A stretch of 64,000 nucleotides of DNA, taken from the NCBI GenBank assembly GCA_964470375.1, contig CAYYCP010000001.1, positions 62,001 through 126,000 of the forward strand, given 5' to 3'. The DNA is from CAYNQK01 sp964470375 (lineage in GTDB: Bacteria > Spirochaetota > Spirochaetia > Treponematales > JBGSOB01). Every line of letters begins with the position of its first letter. Positions within the stretch are counted from its first letter, which is position 1. The notes under the pieces are model-generated. The model was not told the DNA's origin. It did no database searches and saw only the letters and a program-made list of their open reading frames with translations. Below, one piece after another: positions 25,096 through 33,718 of the stretch. A program made the position numbers and the translations under genes.

Positions 25096-27165
25096 TTAGA
25101 TCTCCCTGAGGCCGGAATCCCGTCCGCGTGAGCGCGAGACCGGCTTGGCTTTCCTTCCGGAATCGACCACGCCCTTCTTCTTGGCCTGGGCCCGGGCCGG
25201 AGCGGCCTTGGGCTTGGCCTTGGGGGCGGACGGACGTACGGTGACGGCCGGGGGAGACGCGAGGCTTTCCTCCAGGGCGGGGGTGGCCAGGTCGCTCATG
25301 AAGCCCGCCTCAGCGGAGGGGCCCTCATCAACCGGGACGGCCGCGAAGGACTGGGCGATGTCGGCCCTGACCGTCGAGCGGCGCCTCGAGAAGGAGGCGA
25401 AGGCGGCGTCCTGGAAGCCCTTGGACACGCCGTGCAGGAACTCGTTGAGCACGTTGGCCATTCCGTCCAGAGTGGCCTTCTTGCGCTTGATGGAAGTGAT
25501 ATCCACGTCCAGGAGGAGGCCCGGCTGGATGTGATAGGGGTTGATCATGTAGTCGAAGCGGTTGAACTCCTTCTCCAGGAACTCCAGGCGCTCCTCCATG
25601 ACCCGGCGCTCGATGGGATACTGGTAGGAGTACATGGCCTTCATGCGCTCGCGCATCAGAACGAGCATCTTGCGCAGCTTGTCCTTCTCGTAGAGGTAGG
25701 TCCGGTTCATCCTCTCCACTTCGGTGTCGGCGGACTTGACGAAGGAGATCTCGTCCCAGGCCTTAGCCAGTTTCTCGTACAGGGTGTCATCCGGGTTCTT
25801 GGCCTTCTTGCGGGCGATCCTGCGCCTGTAGATCTTGGCCAGGTCGTCGAAGTCGGAGATGCGCTTCAGGAACTTGGACTTCTCATAGGTCAGCTCCAGG
25901 CAGTCCCAGAGGTGCTTGACCTCCTTCTGGAATTCATGGATCTGCACGTCGTAGGCGGCCCGCTCGGCGTTGAGCTGGGCGTTGTCGTAGTAGCGCATGC
26001 GGATCTGGTAGCGCTCGTCCGGCAGGACGTCGGTATTGGTGTCCTCGTACTCGCGGATGATGAGCTCGCGGGCGTTCTTCAGGTTCTCTATATACTGGTA
26101 GCCCATCTTGGAAGTATCGAGGATGGACGTGATCGAGTTCACCGCGGTGTTGAATCCCCTGTTGCGGATGTTCTCGATGTCCATGATCTTCTTGAGGTTT
26201 TCGCGGATATTGAGCTGGTCGAAGGTGGCCGGGTCGATCTCCGCACGGATGTCGCTGAGACGGTCCATGAGGGCCTTGGCCAGGTAGGTGTAGCGGCGCG
26301 ACTTGGGATCGTCGACCTTGTCGTCCGTGTGACTCTCCACCATGCCCAGGCGCTTGAAGATGATCTCGCCGTCGGACATCTCCTCCTTGCCCTCGTCCAG
26401 GAGCTTGTCCTTGAGCTGCTCGATCTCGCGGTCAATGGTGTCGATGATGTGCTTGGAGATGAGGTCCTTGATCAGATACTCGATGGTCACCTGGTAGTGG
26501 AAGATCGGGCTGATCAGCTCGGAATCCAGAATGTTGACCGACAGCTTGACGTCGCAGACGGTCTTGGGCTTGCGGATGTTGTCCTTGAAGGCGCACTTGA
26601 CCACGGAGTAGGCGTTCTCGCCGCGGATGAAGGCGCCCACGTCGGTCTTCTGGCGCAGGAGGCTGTTGGTCAGGTTCTCCAAGTCATTGACACCGCGCTG
26701 GACGTGACCCTGGAGGTGGCCGTACATGTTGATGATCGATTTCTCGATCTCGCCGGTGTTGAACTTGTCGGCCCCGCCGACCTGATCCAGAAGCTCGGCG
26801 ATCTCCTTGGGGGTATAGCGGGCCAGGACCTTCATTTCCTCGCGGTCGATGAAATTCCTGACCTTCTTGGTCATCTCGTCCTCGGTACTGGTGATGTACC
26901 GGTTGAACATGTTCTGGTAATTCTGGTTGAAATAGTTGTAGAGCTTCTCCTTGATGCCGCCCATCACGTCCAGGCGCTCAAGGACTTCCTTAGGGAGGCG
27001 GGAGGTAAGGTGATGGAGTACCTTGTTCGTCTCCTCCTCCAAAAGCTGATTGACTTCCTTCTGCTGATCACGCCCCTCCTGGGCGAGAGAGTTTCGGGAA
27101 CCGACCGCGCTCGGCTTTTCCGGGTGGAATACGTTAGGACTCTTGGGCAGATCGATAGCTCCCAT
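25096..27165 (-). CDS. cfpA: Cytoplasmic filament protein A
   Basis: The protein has 689 residues and starts at ATG 27165 with AAGGAG seven bases upstream. CfpA forms the ribbon of cytoplasmic filaments under the inner membrane in Treponema and affects cell division and chain formation there. The match rests on overall sequence recollection, length (the T. pallidum protein is close to 680) and its place beside ppdK. The chain is mostly long charged helices (LEEETNKVLHHLTSRLPKEVLERLD, KKVRNFIDREEMKVLARY, REIEQLKDKLLDEG), consistent with a filament former. The last 90 residues are an Ala/Pro/Lys-rich, probably disordered basic tail. An AT-rich intergenic region with a TATAAT lies upstream, and a strong terminator follows. 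Confidence 0.9.
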   Translation of the reverse strand: MGAIDLPKSPNVFHPEKPSAVGSRNSLAQEGRDQQKEVNQLLEEETNKVLHHLTSRLPKEVLERLDVMGGIKEKLYNYFNQNYQNMFNRYITSTEDEMTKKVRNFIDREEMKVLARYTPKEIAELLDQVGGADKFNTGEIEKSIINMYGHLQGHVQRGVNDLENLTNSLLRQKTDVGAFIRGENAYSVVKCAFKDNIRKPKTVCDVKLSVNILDSELISPIFHYQVTIEYLIKDLISKHIIDTIDREIEQLKDKLLDEGKEEMSDGEIIFKRLGMVESHTDDKVDDPKSRRYTYLAKALMDRLSDIRAEIDPATFDQLNIRENLKKIMDIENIRNRGFNTAVNSITSILDTSKMGYQYIENLKNARELIIREYEDTNTDVLPDERYQIRMRYYDNAQLNAERAAYDVQIHEFQKEVKHLWDCLELTYEKSKFLKRISDFDDLAKIYRRRIARKKAKNPDDTLYEKLAKAWDEISFVKSADTEVERMNRTYLYEKDKLRKMLVLMRERMKAMYSYQYPIERRVMEERLEFLEKEFNRFDYMINPYHIQPGLLLDVDITSIKRKKATLDGMANVLNEFLHGVSKGFQDAAFASFSRRRSTVRADIAQSFAAVPVDEGPSAEAGFMSDLATPALEESLASPPAVTVRPSAPKAKPKAAPARAQAKKKGVVDSGRKAKPVSRSRGRDSGLREI

Positions 27166-27171
27166 TGCTAA

Positions 27172-27377
27172 CTCCTTACTATAAGAAAATCTGCACTGAG
27201 CATAGCCCTTCTACCTCGAAAAAGTAAAGAGGAGAAAAAAAATTTGTTAGCCTGTATTTTCCATATTATAGTAAACTACCGTGCGAAAATGGAATGTGAT
27301 GCTGGAATTGAGCTTGTTCCGGCGGCTTTTCGAAACTGTCCGCTGTTTACAAGGGCTTCTGGTATGACCACTGGTCG
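27172..27377. promoter_or_regulatory. AT-rich divergent control region between cfpA and the vWA gene
   Basis: This roughly 200-base gap is much more AT-rich than the rest of the window. On the minus strand TATAAT (27270-27265) is a consensus -10 for cfpA, but no good -35 is seen 16-18 bases upstream. The transcript would start near 27258 with a leader of about 90 bases. A run of eight A's lies at 27235-27242. I see no clear promoter for the plus-strand vWA gene, though one is expected here. Confidence 0.55.
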
Positions 27378-27389
27378 ATGGAGAAAGTG

Positions 27390-28313
27390 ATGAAAGGCAT
27401 AGCATGTGCGGTCATCGGCCTTTTCGTGGCCCTTTCCGCCTTCAGCGACACCCGGATCGAAGCGATGGATTTTTACATCCTCTATGATCGCTCCCTTTCC
27501 ATGGCCGAAGAGGGAAAATCAGAGGATTCGAAAAACTGGCTCATCAGCGCCTTCATCGGTCCGGTGGTAATACCAGGTGATTATGTCTTCCTCCTCAGCT
27601 TTTACGGGAAAACAGAGACGATATGGGACGGTCCCGTAGCCGATACCACGCAGAAGCAGGAGCTCATGCGGCGCATCCAGGCCCTCAAGCCGGACGGCCG
27701 TTGGACGGATATCGGCGGAGCCCTGGACGCCCTCAAAGCCAGGCTGGAATCCTCCATCAACAACGGGAGGAAAAAGTACATCATCATCGTCAGCGACGAG
27801 ATCGCCGAGCCGCCCCCTGAATCGCGCTACTTCTCCAAGGACGGAAGCTTCTCGCACGCCTATCTCACCTATGTGAGACGCGAGCGCCACGGGGCCTGGA
27901 AGGTCATCACCCTGGGGGTGGGCCTGGACCAAAAGGTTGAAAGCGGGGTGCGCGAGCTCTCCTCGGTCCTGAGCGCCTTGCCGCCCGAGCGCCTGGCGGG
28001 CACGGATCCCCGCCTGATCGGGCCCGATGCCGGAGAGGGCCCCGAGGATGGCGCGGCCACTCAGGGAGGCCCCGGGGATGCCCGGTCCGTCGCCGATGCC
28101 CGGGACGGCACCGATGCCCTGAGCGCCGGACAGGCGAGGGTCGGCGCCGGAGGGAAGGCGCCCTGGCTCATCCCGGCCGTCCTGGGAGCCCTGGGGCTGG
28201 GACTCCTGATCGTACTGACCATCCTAGTATTCCGGGCTCTCCGCTCAAAGCGCGCCGATGAAGATGAAAAAAAAGAAGAAAAGGTCGAAGATGCCGATCC
28301 AAGACGCACTTGA
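27390..28313 (+). CDS. Membrane-anchored von Willebrand factor A domain protein (TP0750-like)
   Basis: ATG 27390 has GGAG six bases upstream and gives a normal signal peptide (MKGIACAVIGLFVALSAFS). ATG 27378 would add four residues. The protein has 307 residues. A MIDAS metal site is visible: DRSLS at residues 33-37, then RWTDIGG, then VSDE. The vWA fold spans about residues 25-185 and would lie outside the cytoplasm. A Gly/Asp/Ala-rich linker leads to one membrane helix (WLIPAVLGALGLGLLIVLTILVF) and a short charged tail. T. pallidum TP0750, as I recall it, is a vWA protein near cfpA, so this is its probable counterpart. Ligand and function are unknown. The end overlaps the next gene. Confidence 0.75.
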   Translation: MKGIACAVIGLFVALSAFSDTRIEAMDFYILYDRSLSMAEEGKSEDSKNWLISAFIGPVVIPGDYVFLLSFYGKTETIWDGPVADTTQKQELMRRIQALKPDGRWTDIGGALDALKARLESSINNGRKKYIIIVSDEIAEPPPESRYFSKDGSFSHAYLTYVRRERHGAWKVITLGVGLDQKVESGVRELSSVLSALPPERLAGTDPRLIGPDAGEGPEDGAATQGGPGDARSVADARDGTDALSAGQARVGAGGKAPWLIPAVLGALGLGLLIVLTILVFRALRSKRADEDEKKEEKVEDADPRRT

Positions 28314-29271
28314 CTTCATTGGGCGCCATACGCGCTTCCTCATCACGACCCATGAATCCGCGGACGCCGACGGAATAGGGGCCGAATACGCCCTGGCCCG
28401 CGGACTAGCGGGAGCCGGCAAGGCATGTCGGGCCCTCAACGCCGAGGCCGTGCCGTCGCGCTGGGCCTTCATAGACCCGCGCGGCCTCATCGCTGCGGCC
28501 GGCTCAGCCCTGACCCCGTCCGCGGACGAGGCCGTCATCGTCCTGGACACCTGCGACAGGATCAGCGCCGGCATCACGGCCCTGGACGCCGAGATGCTGG
28601 TGATCGACCACCATGACATCGTCCCGGACCAGGCCAGGGCCGCCTGGTTGGATCCGGCCGCCAGCTCCACTTGCGAGATGGTCCTGGAGCTTCTTCGATC
28701 CTTGGGCATGCCCCTGGAAGAGGATATGGCCCAAGCCCTCCTGGCCGGCATAAGCTTCGACACCGGCAACTTCGCCTTCCATAAGACCGGGCCGGCCACA
28801 TTTGAGGCCGCCCGCTTCCTGACCCTGGCCGGAGCCTCGCCCTCAAGGGTGCACGAGCTCCTCAATGAGAGCAGAAGCCTGGCCTCCCTCCTCCTCCTCA
28901 AGCGGGCCGTCGCGAGCCTGGAGTTCTCCATGGATGGCCGTCTGGCCCGCCAAGTCCTCCTCAAGTCGGATTTCGAGGCCACCGGTGCCCTGTATGAAGA
29001 CGCCGAGGACCTCATCAACCTGCCCCTGAGGGCCAGATCGGTCGAGCTGTCGGTGCTGTTCAAGGAGACGCCCGAGGGAGTCCTGCGCTGCTCCCTGCGC
29101 TCCAAGGGCGCCGTCAACGTGGCCGCCATCGCCCAACGCATGGGCGGCGGGGGTCACAAGACGGCCGCAGGCTTCAAGTGTCGCAAGGACGCGGACGCCA
29201 CCATGCCCGAGCTGGAATCGGCTGTCAGGGCGGTTCTCCCTGCCGCCGCGAACGGGGGTCCGTGGGCATGA
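28291..29271 (+). CDS. NrnA-like DHH family phosphoesterase
   Basis: The protein has 326 residues from ATG 28291. The earlier ATG 28258 would add an odd Lys-rich leader (MKMKKKKKRSK) and is less likely. Bacterial NrnA degrades short oligoribonucleotides and 3'-phosphoadenosine phosphate. Motifs are HESADADGIGAE (residues 21-32), the DTCD segment, the DHH motif at 106-108 (VIDHHDI), GISFDTGNF, and the DHHA1 signature GGGGHKTAAG near the C-terminus. These are the metal and substrate residues of the family. It overlaps the vWA gene by 23 bases, and its stop overlaps the next ATG by four. The exact substrate cannot be read. Confidence 0.85.
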   Translation: MPIQDALDFIGRHTRFLITTHESADADGIGAEYALARGLAGAGKACRALNAEAVPSRWAFIDPRGLIAAAGSALTPSADEAVIVLDTCDRISAGITALDAEMLVIDHHDIVPDQARAAWLDPAASSTCEMVLELLRSLGMPLEEDMAQALLAGISFDTGNFAFHKTGPATFEAARFLTLAGASPSRVHELLNESRSLASLLLLKRAVASLEFSMDGRLARQVLLKSDFEATGALYEDAEDLINLPLRARSVELSVLFKETPEGVLRCSLRSKGAVNVAAIAQRMGGGGHKTAAGFKCRKDADATMPELESAVRAVLPAAANGGPWA

Positions 29272-30773
29272 TGCCTCGCAGGCTATTCCTTCTCCTAGCA
29301 GCCCTGGCGGCCCTCACGGCCTGCCGTGGGCGCGGGGAGCCCGCCAGCTCCTACCGGGCCGAGGTCAGGCAGCCCGACTCGGGCCCCCTGCAGGCCACTC
29401 CAGGCGCAGGCCAACCCCAACGCCGGGCCGAGGAAGGCCCGCGTCTTCCGCCCCGCGAGGGGGAGACCCTCCTGGGCATCCTCAGCGCCGACATCGACAC
29501 GGATCCCGAGGACGAGCAGATCCTTCTGGTCAAGAGCGTCAAGACGTCCTCCTCCTACATCAGCGTGGTGGTTCTGGATCAGGAAGGCCAGCGCAACGCC
29601 TGGGTGCGCCTCTGGGAGGAGACCACCCTGGCCACCAAGTACCCCACCTTCTCCGTGTCCATCAAGGATATGACCGGGACCCATGAGAAGGATCTGGTCT
29701 GCGCCGGCATGAATGACCTTGACCGCCAAACCCTCCTCGTCCTCCACCCCGACCGGCAGGGCGGCCCTGGCGTGCCGGCATACGGGCGCATCGCCGCCAT
29801 AGAGGCCGAGTCCATCGAGATCGTCGAGACCGAGAGATCGCCCGCCTACGCCGCCGGCCTGGCCGATGAGGCGCCCTGGGAAATCCGCAGCCACGAGCAG
29901 GACTTGACCTCGCGCAACTACATGGACAAGGTGGAGACGCGCTGGACATGGAATCCGGCGGCAGCCTCCTACATGCCGGCCGAACGTCGTCAGGTCTCCG
30001 GACAGGCTATAGAGCAGGCCCTCGTGGAGCGATACCTTGACGGGAACCCGTCCACCTTCGAGCGTTTTCTCTCGGGCATCTGGTACCTGGAGTCAGGCCC
30101 GCCCCCCGGGGTGAAGGGAGCCAGGCTGATCCAGTTCTCGCCCGAATTCCGGGAAATCGTCTTTTCGGAGGAGGGCGACGTGCCCTCGCTGAGCGTCTTC
30201 AACTGGGAGAATTCCGCATCAACCAAGCGTGGCCTGTACATCAGCGCGGCCCATCAGGAGATCAAGCTGCGCCGCTTCGTGGACATCGAGCTCCTAGGAG
30301 CGGAGAGCGTCCAGGTGCGCAGCACCGATAATGTGCGCTTCAGCGCCGACAGCGGGAATCCCTGGAACGGGGCCTACCGCAAGTATATCGCGCATCCCAG
30401 CGAGGGCGGCTGGACGGACGGAGCAGACACGGCCGTCCTGCCCTCAGGGTGCTTCCAGGGTCCCCAGGGGGAATTGGAATTCGCCTATCCGCGCTATACA
30501 TGGAAACGCGACGGAAGCCTCGATTCGGGGCTCTTCTCCGCGTACGCCATGGACGGTACGCATGTCCTGGTCCTTCGCAGCCTGAGCCCCTCCGGAATGC
30601 TGACGCGCACTCGCAGCTACGCCATGAAGGGCGGGGGCGCGGGCGGAGAAGCCGCTTTGATCCTATCGCCCGTGAGGATCAGCGTAGAGGGCCTTGAGTA
30701 CCTCGAGGCCGAGCAGATCGTCTTCAGCCCGGCCCTGGCTCCACCCTCGCCTTCTCCCACCGTTCATGGCTGA
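29268..30773 (+). CDS. Large lipoprotein in the pallilysin (TP0751) position
   Basis: ATG 29268 overlaps the previous stop by ATGA; ATG 29271 is an alternative. MMPRRLFLLLAALAALTAC is a lipoprotein signal ending at the lipobox Cys. The protein has 501 residues. After a Pro/Gly-rich linker the mature part has a beta-rich pattern (ILSADIDTDPEDEQILLVKSV, SYISVVVLDQEG, PTFSVSIKDM) and many aromatic strands up to the end. In T. pallidum the adhesin and protease pallilysin (TP0751) lies after TP0750, but it is much shorter. No HEXXH is present here; the THEKD near the middle is not that motif. I therefore call it pallilysin-positioned rather than pallilysin. Surface exposure is inference. Confidence 0.6.
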   Translation: MMPRRLFLLLAALAALTACRGRGEPASSYRAEVRQPDSGPLQATPGAGQPQRRAEEGPRLPPREGETLLGILSADIDTDPEDEQILLVKSVKTSSSYISVVVLDQEGQRNAWVRLWEETTLATKYPTFSVSIKDMTGTHEKDLVCAGMNDLDRQTLLVLHPDRQGGPGVPAYGRIAAIEAESIEIVETERSPAYAAGLADEAPWEIRSHEQDLTSRNYMDKVETRWTWNPAAASYMPAERRQVSGQAIEQALVERYLDGNPSTFERFLSGIWYLESGPPPGVKGARLIQFSPEFREIVFSEEGDVPSLSVFNWENSASTKRGLYISAAHQEIKLRRFVDIELLGAESVQVRSTDNVRFSADSGNPWNGAYRKYIAHPSEGGWTDGADTAVLPSGCFQGPQGELEFAYPRYTWKRDGSLDSGLFSAYAMDGTHVLVLRSLSPSGMLTRTRSYAMKGGGAGGEAALILSPVRISVEGLEYLEAEQIVFSPALAPPSPSPTVHG

Positions 30774-30784
30774 TCGATATTTTT

Positions 30785-30828
30785 CCGCGGATGTGCATTC
30801 CGACGGGGAATGCACATCCATCCCGCGG
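30785..30828. repeat. Perfect 13-base inverted repeat between convergent genes
   Basis: GGATGTGCATTCC (30789-30801) and GGAATGCACATCC (30807-30819) are exact reverse complements around a five-base loop. CCGC (30785-30788) and GCGG (30825-30828) extend the stem after a bulge. It lies between two convergent genes, as a bidirectional terminator would, but neither side has the expected T run. Confidence 0.6.
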
Positions 30829-30830
30829 GC

Positions 30831-31982
30831 TCAGTTGAAGGGAACGCTCTCGAATCCAGCCTCCTTGAGCTCCATGTAACCCGGCATGCCCTGGGCGTCC
30901 TGGGGCACGATCACGTAGTAGCGCTTGGCGCCTGAACGCGAGAGGCCCTGGCGGATCTCCGAAGGGAAGCCCGCCTTGGCGAGGGCGTCGGCTAGATTGA
31001 CGGCGTTCTGCTGAACCTCGAAGACGCCTACTTGGAGATAGCTTCTCGGTGCGGCCGGGGAAGGACCTACTCCTGGAGAAGCAGTCGACCCCTTCGACGC
31101 GGCGCTGGAAACGGAGCCCGGGCTGGGGTTCGGCGTCGCACTGTTCGCGGGACTCGATCTTGGGCTCGGCGGGATGCCGGCCTCTGGGCTCGACCCGGAT
31201 ACAGCCCCCTTACCTTCCTCCGCCTGGGCCATATCGGGCGGGCTCGAGGGGGAGAGGATACCGGAGAGGTAGAAGACCGGTTCGAAGAGTGGCGCCAGGG
31301 GCACTCCCGCCCCGCCACCCAGGGCCGCGAAGAGAATGGCGTCCGGATTGTCGGAAGTCGGAGCGGCCGGAACAGGGGCTTGGGACGGGGGGCCTCCGCT
31401 CAGATAAGCGTAGGCATAGGCGTAAGCATGCTTGAGGGACTCATGGAGATCCTGGGCCCTCATGGATATAGCCGCACGGCCTAGAGACTCCTCGCGCCGG
31501 CCCAAGGCGGCCAGGGCCCATACCGAGAGGAGGCGGGCTGACTGGGCGGCATAGCCCGCATCAGGCTTTCTTGCGATGGCCTCGGCACGGGCTAAGGCTA
31601 TGGCGGCCTCGCCGGCCTTGAGGCGGCAGAGAGCGGCCCGGAAATCCACGGCTGCGTCGTAGCCCGAGGGATCGGCGGCCAGAGCCTTATCGTACCAGGC
31701 GGCCGCCTCGGCCGTCCGCCCGGAGAGCTCGCAGAGGCGCCCGGCGGCGGAGAAGGCCCTGGCCTTGTGAGCCGGGATTGTCAGGGATGCCGAGAAGTCC
31801 TCCACCAGGAGGAGGGCCCGGCCGGCATCGGCCTCAGCGTCCAGGGCCGAGAAGAAGCGGGCCGGGAATTCCGCGGAGCCGCGGTTGGCCATGAGCCAGG
31901 CCCGATCCGATGAGGCTTCCTGGGATCCCAGTGCGGAGCCGAGGAAGATGAGGCAGAGGGGGAGAAGCCGGGATCTAGGCAC
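30831..31982 (-). CDS. Exported TPR-like protein with C-terminal SPOR domain
   Basis: The protein has 383 residues and starts at GTG 31982, three bases after the upstream stop. The first 20 residues are a signal peptide (LLPLCLIFLGSALGSQ). Residues 55-190 hold a few TPR-like units (AGRLCELSGRTAEAAAWYDKALAADPSGYD). A Ser/Pro-rich linker follows. The last 70 residues are a SPOR domain (SYLQVGVFEVQQNAVNLADALAKAGFP, then RYYVIVPQ). SPOR domains bind denuded glycan strands of peptidoglycan, often at the division site. The protein may help anchor or recruit septal proteins, by analogy with other SPOR proteins. It ends a run with lapA-like and miaB genes. The repeated Ala-Tyr stretch near residue 188 is a short microsatellite. 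Confidence 0.8.
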   Translation of the reverse strand: MPRSRLLPLCLIFLGSALGSQEASSDRAWLMANRGSAEFPARFFSALDAEADAGRALLLVEDFSASLTIPAHKARAFSAAGRLCELSGRTAEAAAWYDKALAADPSGYDAAVDFRAALCRLKAGEAAIALARAEAIARKPDAGYAAQSARLLSVWALAALGRREESLGRAAISMRAQDLHESLKHAYAYAYAYLSGGPPSQAPVPAAPTSDNPDAILFAALGGGAGVPLAPLFEPVFYLSGILSPSSPPDMAQAEEGKGAVSGSSPEAGIPPSPRSSPANSATPNPSPGSVSSAASKGSTASPGVGPSPAAPRSYLQVGVFEVQQNAVNLADALAKAGFPSEIRQGLSRSGAKRYYVIVPQDAQGMPGYMELKEAGFESVPFN

Positions 31983-31985
31983 GGC

Positions 31986-32381
31986 TCACTTCGCCTGTCC
32001 GCCCTTGCGGCGCTTCCTGAAGGAGAAGAATCCCTTGCGGCCGGCGGTCGGCTCTGCGAGGGGGGCCGGGGCGGCCGTAATCTCGTAGGCCTTCTCATCG
32101 GCGCTCTTTTTATCGCCCTCACCGCTCTTGATGGTGGGATCCTGGTTCAGGGTCGGCCCGGCCTTCTTGGCCTTGGCCCTCCTGCCCCGGCTCAGCCTAA
32201 ATGCCAGGGGTATGGAGGCCAGGAAGCCCAGGAGAAAGGCCCCCAGGATGCTCAGGTAGACCGGCACATCCTCGATTTCCGCGAATCCGAAACTGATATT
32301 GCACGAATTCCCGAGATTGAAGCCTATGAAGGCCACGATCAGGGCCAGGGCGGCCAGGAAGGCGATCAGGCGCCAGGGCAT
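31986..32381 (-). CDS. LapA-like (DUF1049) small membrane protein
   Basis: The protein has 131 residues. Two membrane helices (LIAFLAALALIVAFIGF and LSILGAFLLGFLASIPLAF) are separated by a short outer loop with NLGNSCNISFGFAE, which matches the LapA/DUF1049 pattern. The C-terminal 65 residues are charged and probably cytoplasmic. In E. coli LapA works with LapB in control of lipopolysaccharide synthesis. Treponema has no classical LPS, so the role here is open. Its start overlaps the miaB stop (TGATG), and the SPOR gene follows three bases after its stop. Confidence 0.75.
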   Translation of the reverse strand: MPWRLIAFLAALALIVAFIGFNLGNSCNISFGFAEIEDVPVYLSILGAFLLGFLASIPLAFRLSRGRRAKAKKAGPTLNQDPTIKSGEGDKKSADEKAYEITAAPAPLAEPTAGRKGFFSFRKRRKGGQAK

Positions 32382-33718
32382 CAGCGGATCCTTTCAGCCC
32401 GAAATGTGTTTCCGGAAAGCGAGACAAGCCTCGCCTCCGCGAATGTGCCCGCCTCCCCCGGGCTTCCGGGGAGAACGACCATCTCATCCTGCTGATTGCG
32501 TGCCAGGACCTCGGCAGCCGAACGCCTGGAGGCGGATTCTATCAGGACCCGGCAGGTGAGGCCCAGGCGGGCTGTCATGGCCTGTCGGGTCAGCTCGGAC
32601 TGGAGGGCTATCACGCGGGCCAGGCGTTCCTTGCGCAGTTCCAGGGGGAGCTGGCCTGGCATGGCGGCCGCCTCCGTGCCTTGGCGCGGATTGAAGTAAT
32701 ACATGAAGGCGTACTCGAAGGAGGCCTGGCGCATGAGCTCCAGGGTGGCCTCGAGGTCCTCCTCGGTCTCTCCGGGGAAACCCACCAAGATGTCCGTGGA
32801 GAGCGAAATGCCCGGCATGGCCGCGCGGATACGGTCGAGCAAGGCCAGGTAGGATTCGGCCGTGTAGCCGCGGCGCATGGCCTTGAGGATGCGATCCGAA
32901 CCGTGCTGGGCGCAGAGGTGGAGGTGGCGGCAGACGAAGGGGCTGGACGCCATGGCCTCTATGGCGCGCTCGGAAAAATCCCTGGGATGGCTGGAGAGGA
33001 AGCGCACCCAATCCAGCCGGCCGATGCCCTGATCGCGCAGACGCGAGAGCTCGGCGTCCACCTCCCCCAGGAGGGCCGGGAAATCGATGGCATGCCCATC
33101 GCCGGCATGCCGATAAGAATTGACATTCTGGCCCAGGAGGCTGACCTCGCGCACCCCCGCCGCGGCCATTTCCCTGATCTCCGCGAGGATCTCGGATGGA
33201 GGCCGCGACACTTCACGCCCGCGCAGGTACGGCACGATGCAGTAGGTGCAGAAGTTATCGCAGCCGTGCATGATGGGCAGGTAGGCGCGGAATGCCCCCG
33301 GTTCCAGGTGGGAGGGGGCGAAGACATAGGCGGCCTCCTCGCCCACCACCGCCCGGCCGCCCTCCTCAATCGAATCCAGGATTGCCCCCAGGGAGCCCTT
33401 GGAGAAGGTGCCCAGGACATAATCCACGCCCGGGCCCCCGGCCTTAAGGCCGCCCTCGCCCAAGCGCTGGGCCATACAGCCGGATACCACCAGGGTCAGC
33501 CCGCTCTCGCGCTTGCGGGCCTTCCATTGATCGATGCGCCCCAAGGCCCTCGTTTCGGCGGTCTTGCGCACCGAGCAGGTGTTGATGAGGACGAGGTCGA
33601 CTCCCTCGCCCTCGCTGGCCGGAGCCCAGCCGCGCTGCCGGAGGAGGTTCTCCGCCGCGGCCGACTCCGCCTTGTTCATCTGGCAACCATAGGTTTCTAT
33701 GCGGTAGCGGCGCCTCAT
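32381..33718 (-). CDS. miaB: tRNA-2-methylthio-N6-dimethylallyladenosine synthase
   Basis: The protein has 445 residues from ATG 33718. Longer in-frame extensions upstream overlap another gene and look non-coding. MiaB adds the methylthio group to i6A37 of tRNAs reading UNN codons. It has the UPF0004 N-terminal domain with RIETYGCQMNKAES near residue 6 and two further cysteines (NTCSVRK, SGCMAQR) for the auxiliary cluster. The radical-SAM motif follows as GCDNFCTYCIVPYLRG (CxxxCxxC), and a TRAM domain makes up the last 70 residues. Length and order match the family. It overlaps the stop of the small membrane gene upstream by four bases and the LapA-like gene downstream. Confidence 0.95.
   Translation of the reverse strand: MRRRYRIETYGCQMNKAESAAAENLLRQRGWAPASEGEGVDLVLINTCSVRKTAETRALGRIDQWKARKRESGLTLVVSGCMAQRLGEGGLKAGGPGVDYVLGTFSKGSLGAILDSIEEGGRAVVGEEAAYVFAPSHLEPGAFRAYLPIMHGCDNFCTYCIVPYLRGREVSRPPSEILAEIREMAAAGVREVSLLGQNVNSYRHAGDGHAIDFPALLGEVDAELSRLRDQGIGRLDWVRFLSSHPRDFSERAIEAMASSPFVCRHLHLCAQHGSDRILKAMRRGYTAESYLALLDRIRAAMPGISLSTDILVGFPGETEEDLEATLELMRQASFEYAFMYYFNPRQGTEAAAMPGQLPLELRKERLARVIALQSELTRQAMTARLGLTCRVLIESASRRSAAEVLARNQQDEMVVLPGSPGEAGTFAEARLVSLSGNTFRAERIR

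Noticed and set aside
25432..27171. 579-codon open frame opposite cfpA
   Set aside because: It is a shadow of the GC-rich cfpA codons, with Leu/Val/Asp-biased sequence of no domain type, and cfpA itself is well supported.
28258..28290. Lys-rich leader (MKMKKKKKRSK) before the NrnA-like start, and an A8 tract that might shift frames
   Set aside because: The vWA tail reads through the tract in frame, and a -1 slip does not join the two genes. ATG 28291 fits the family start.
31421..31440. Short Ala-Tyr coding repeat in the SPOR gene as a phase-variable tract
   Set aside because: The repeat unit is six bases, so length change would keep the frame, and it is short.
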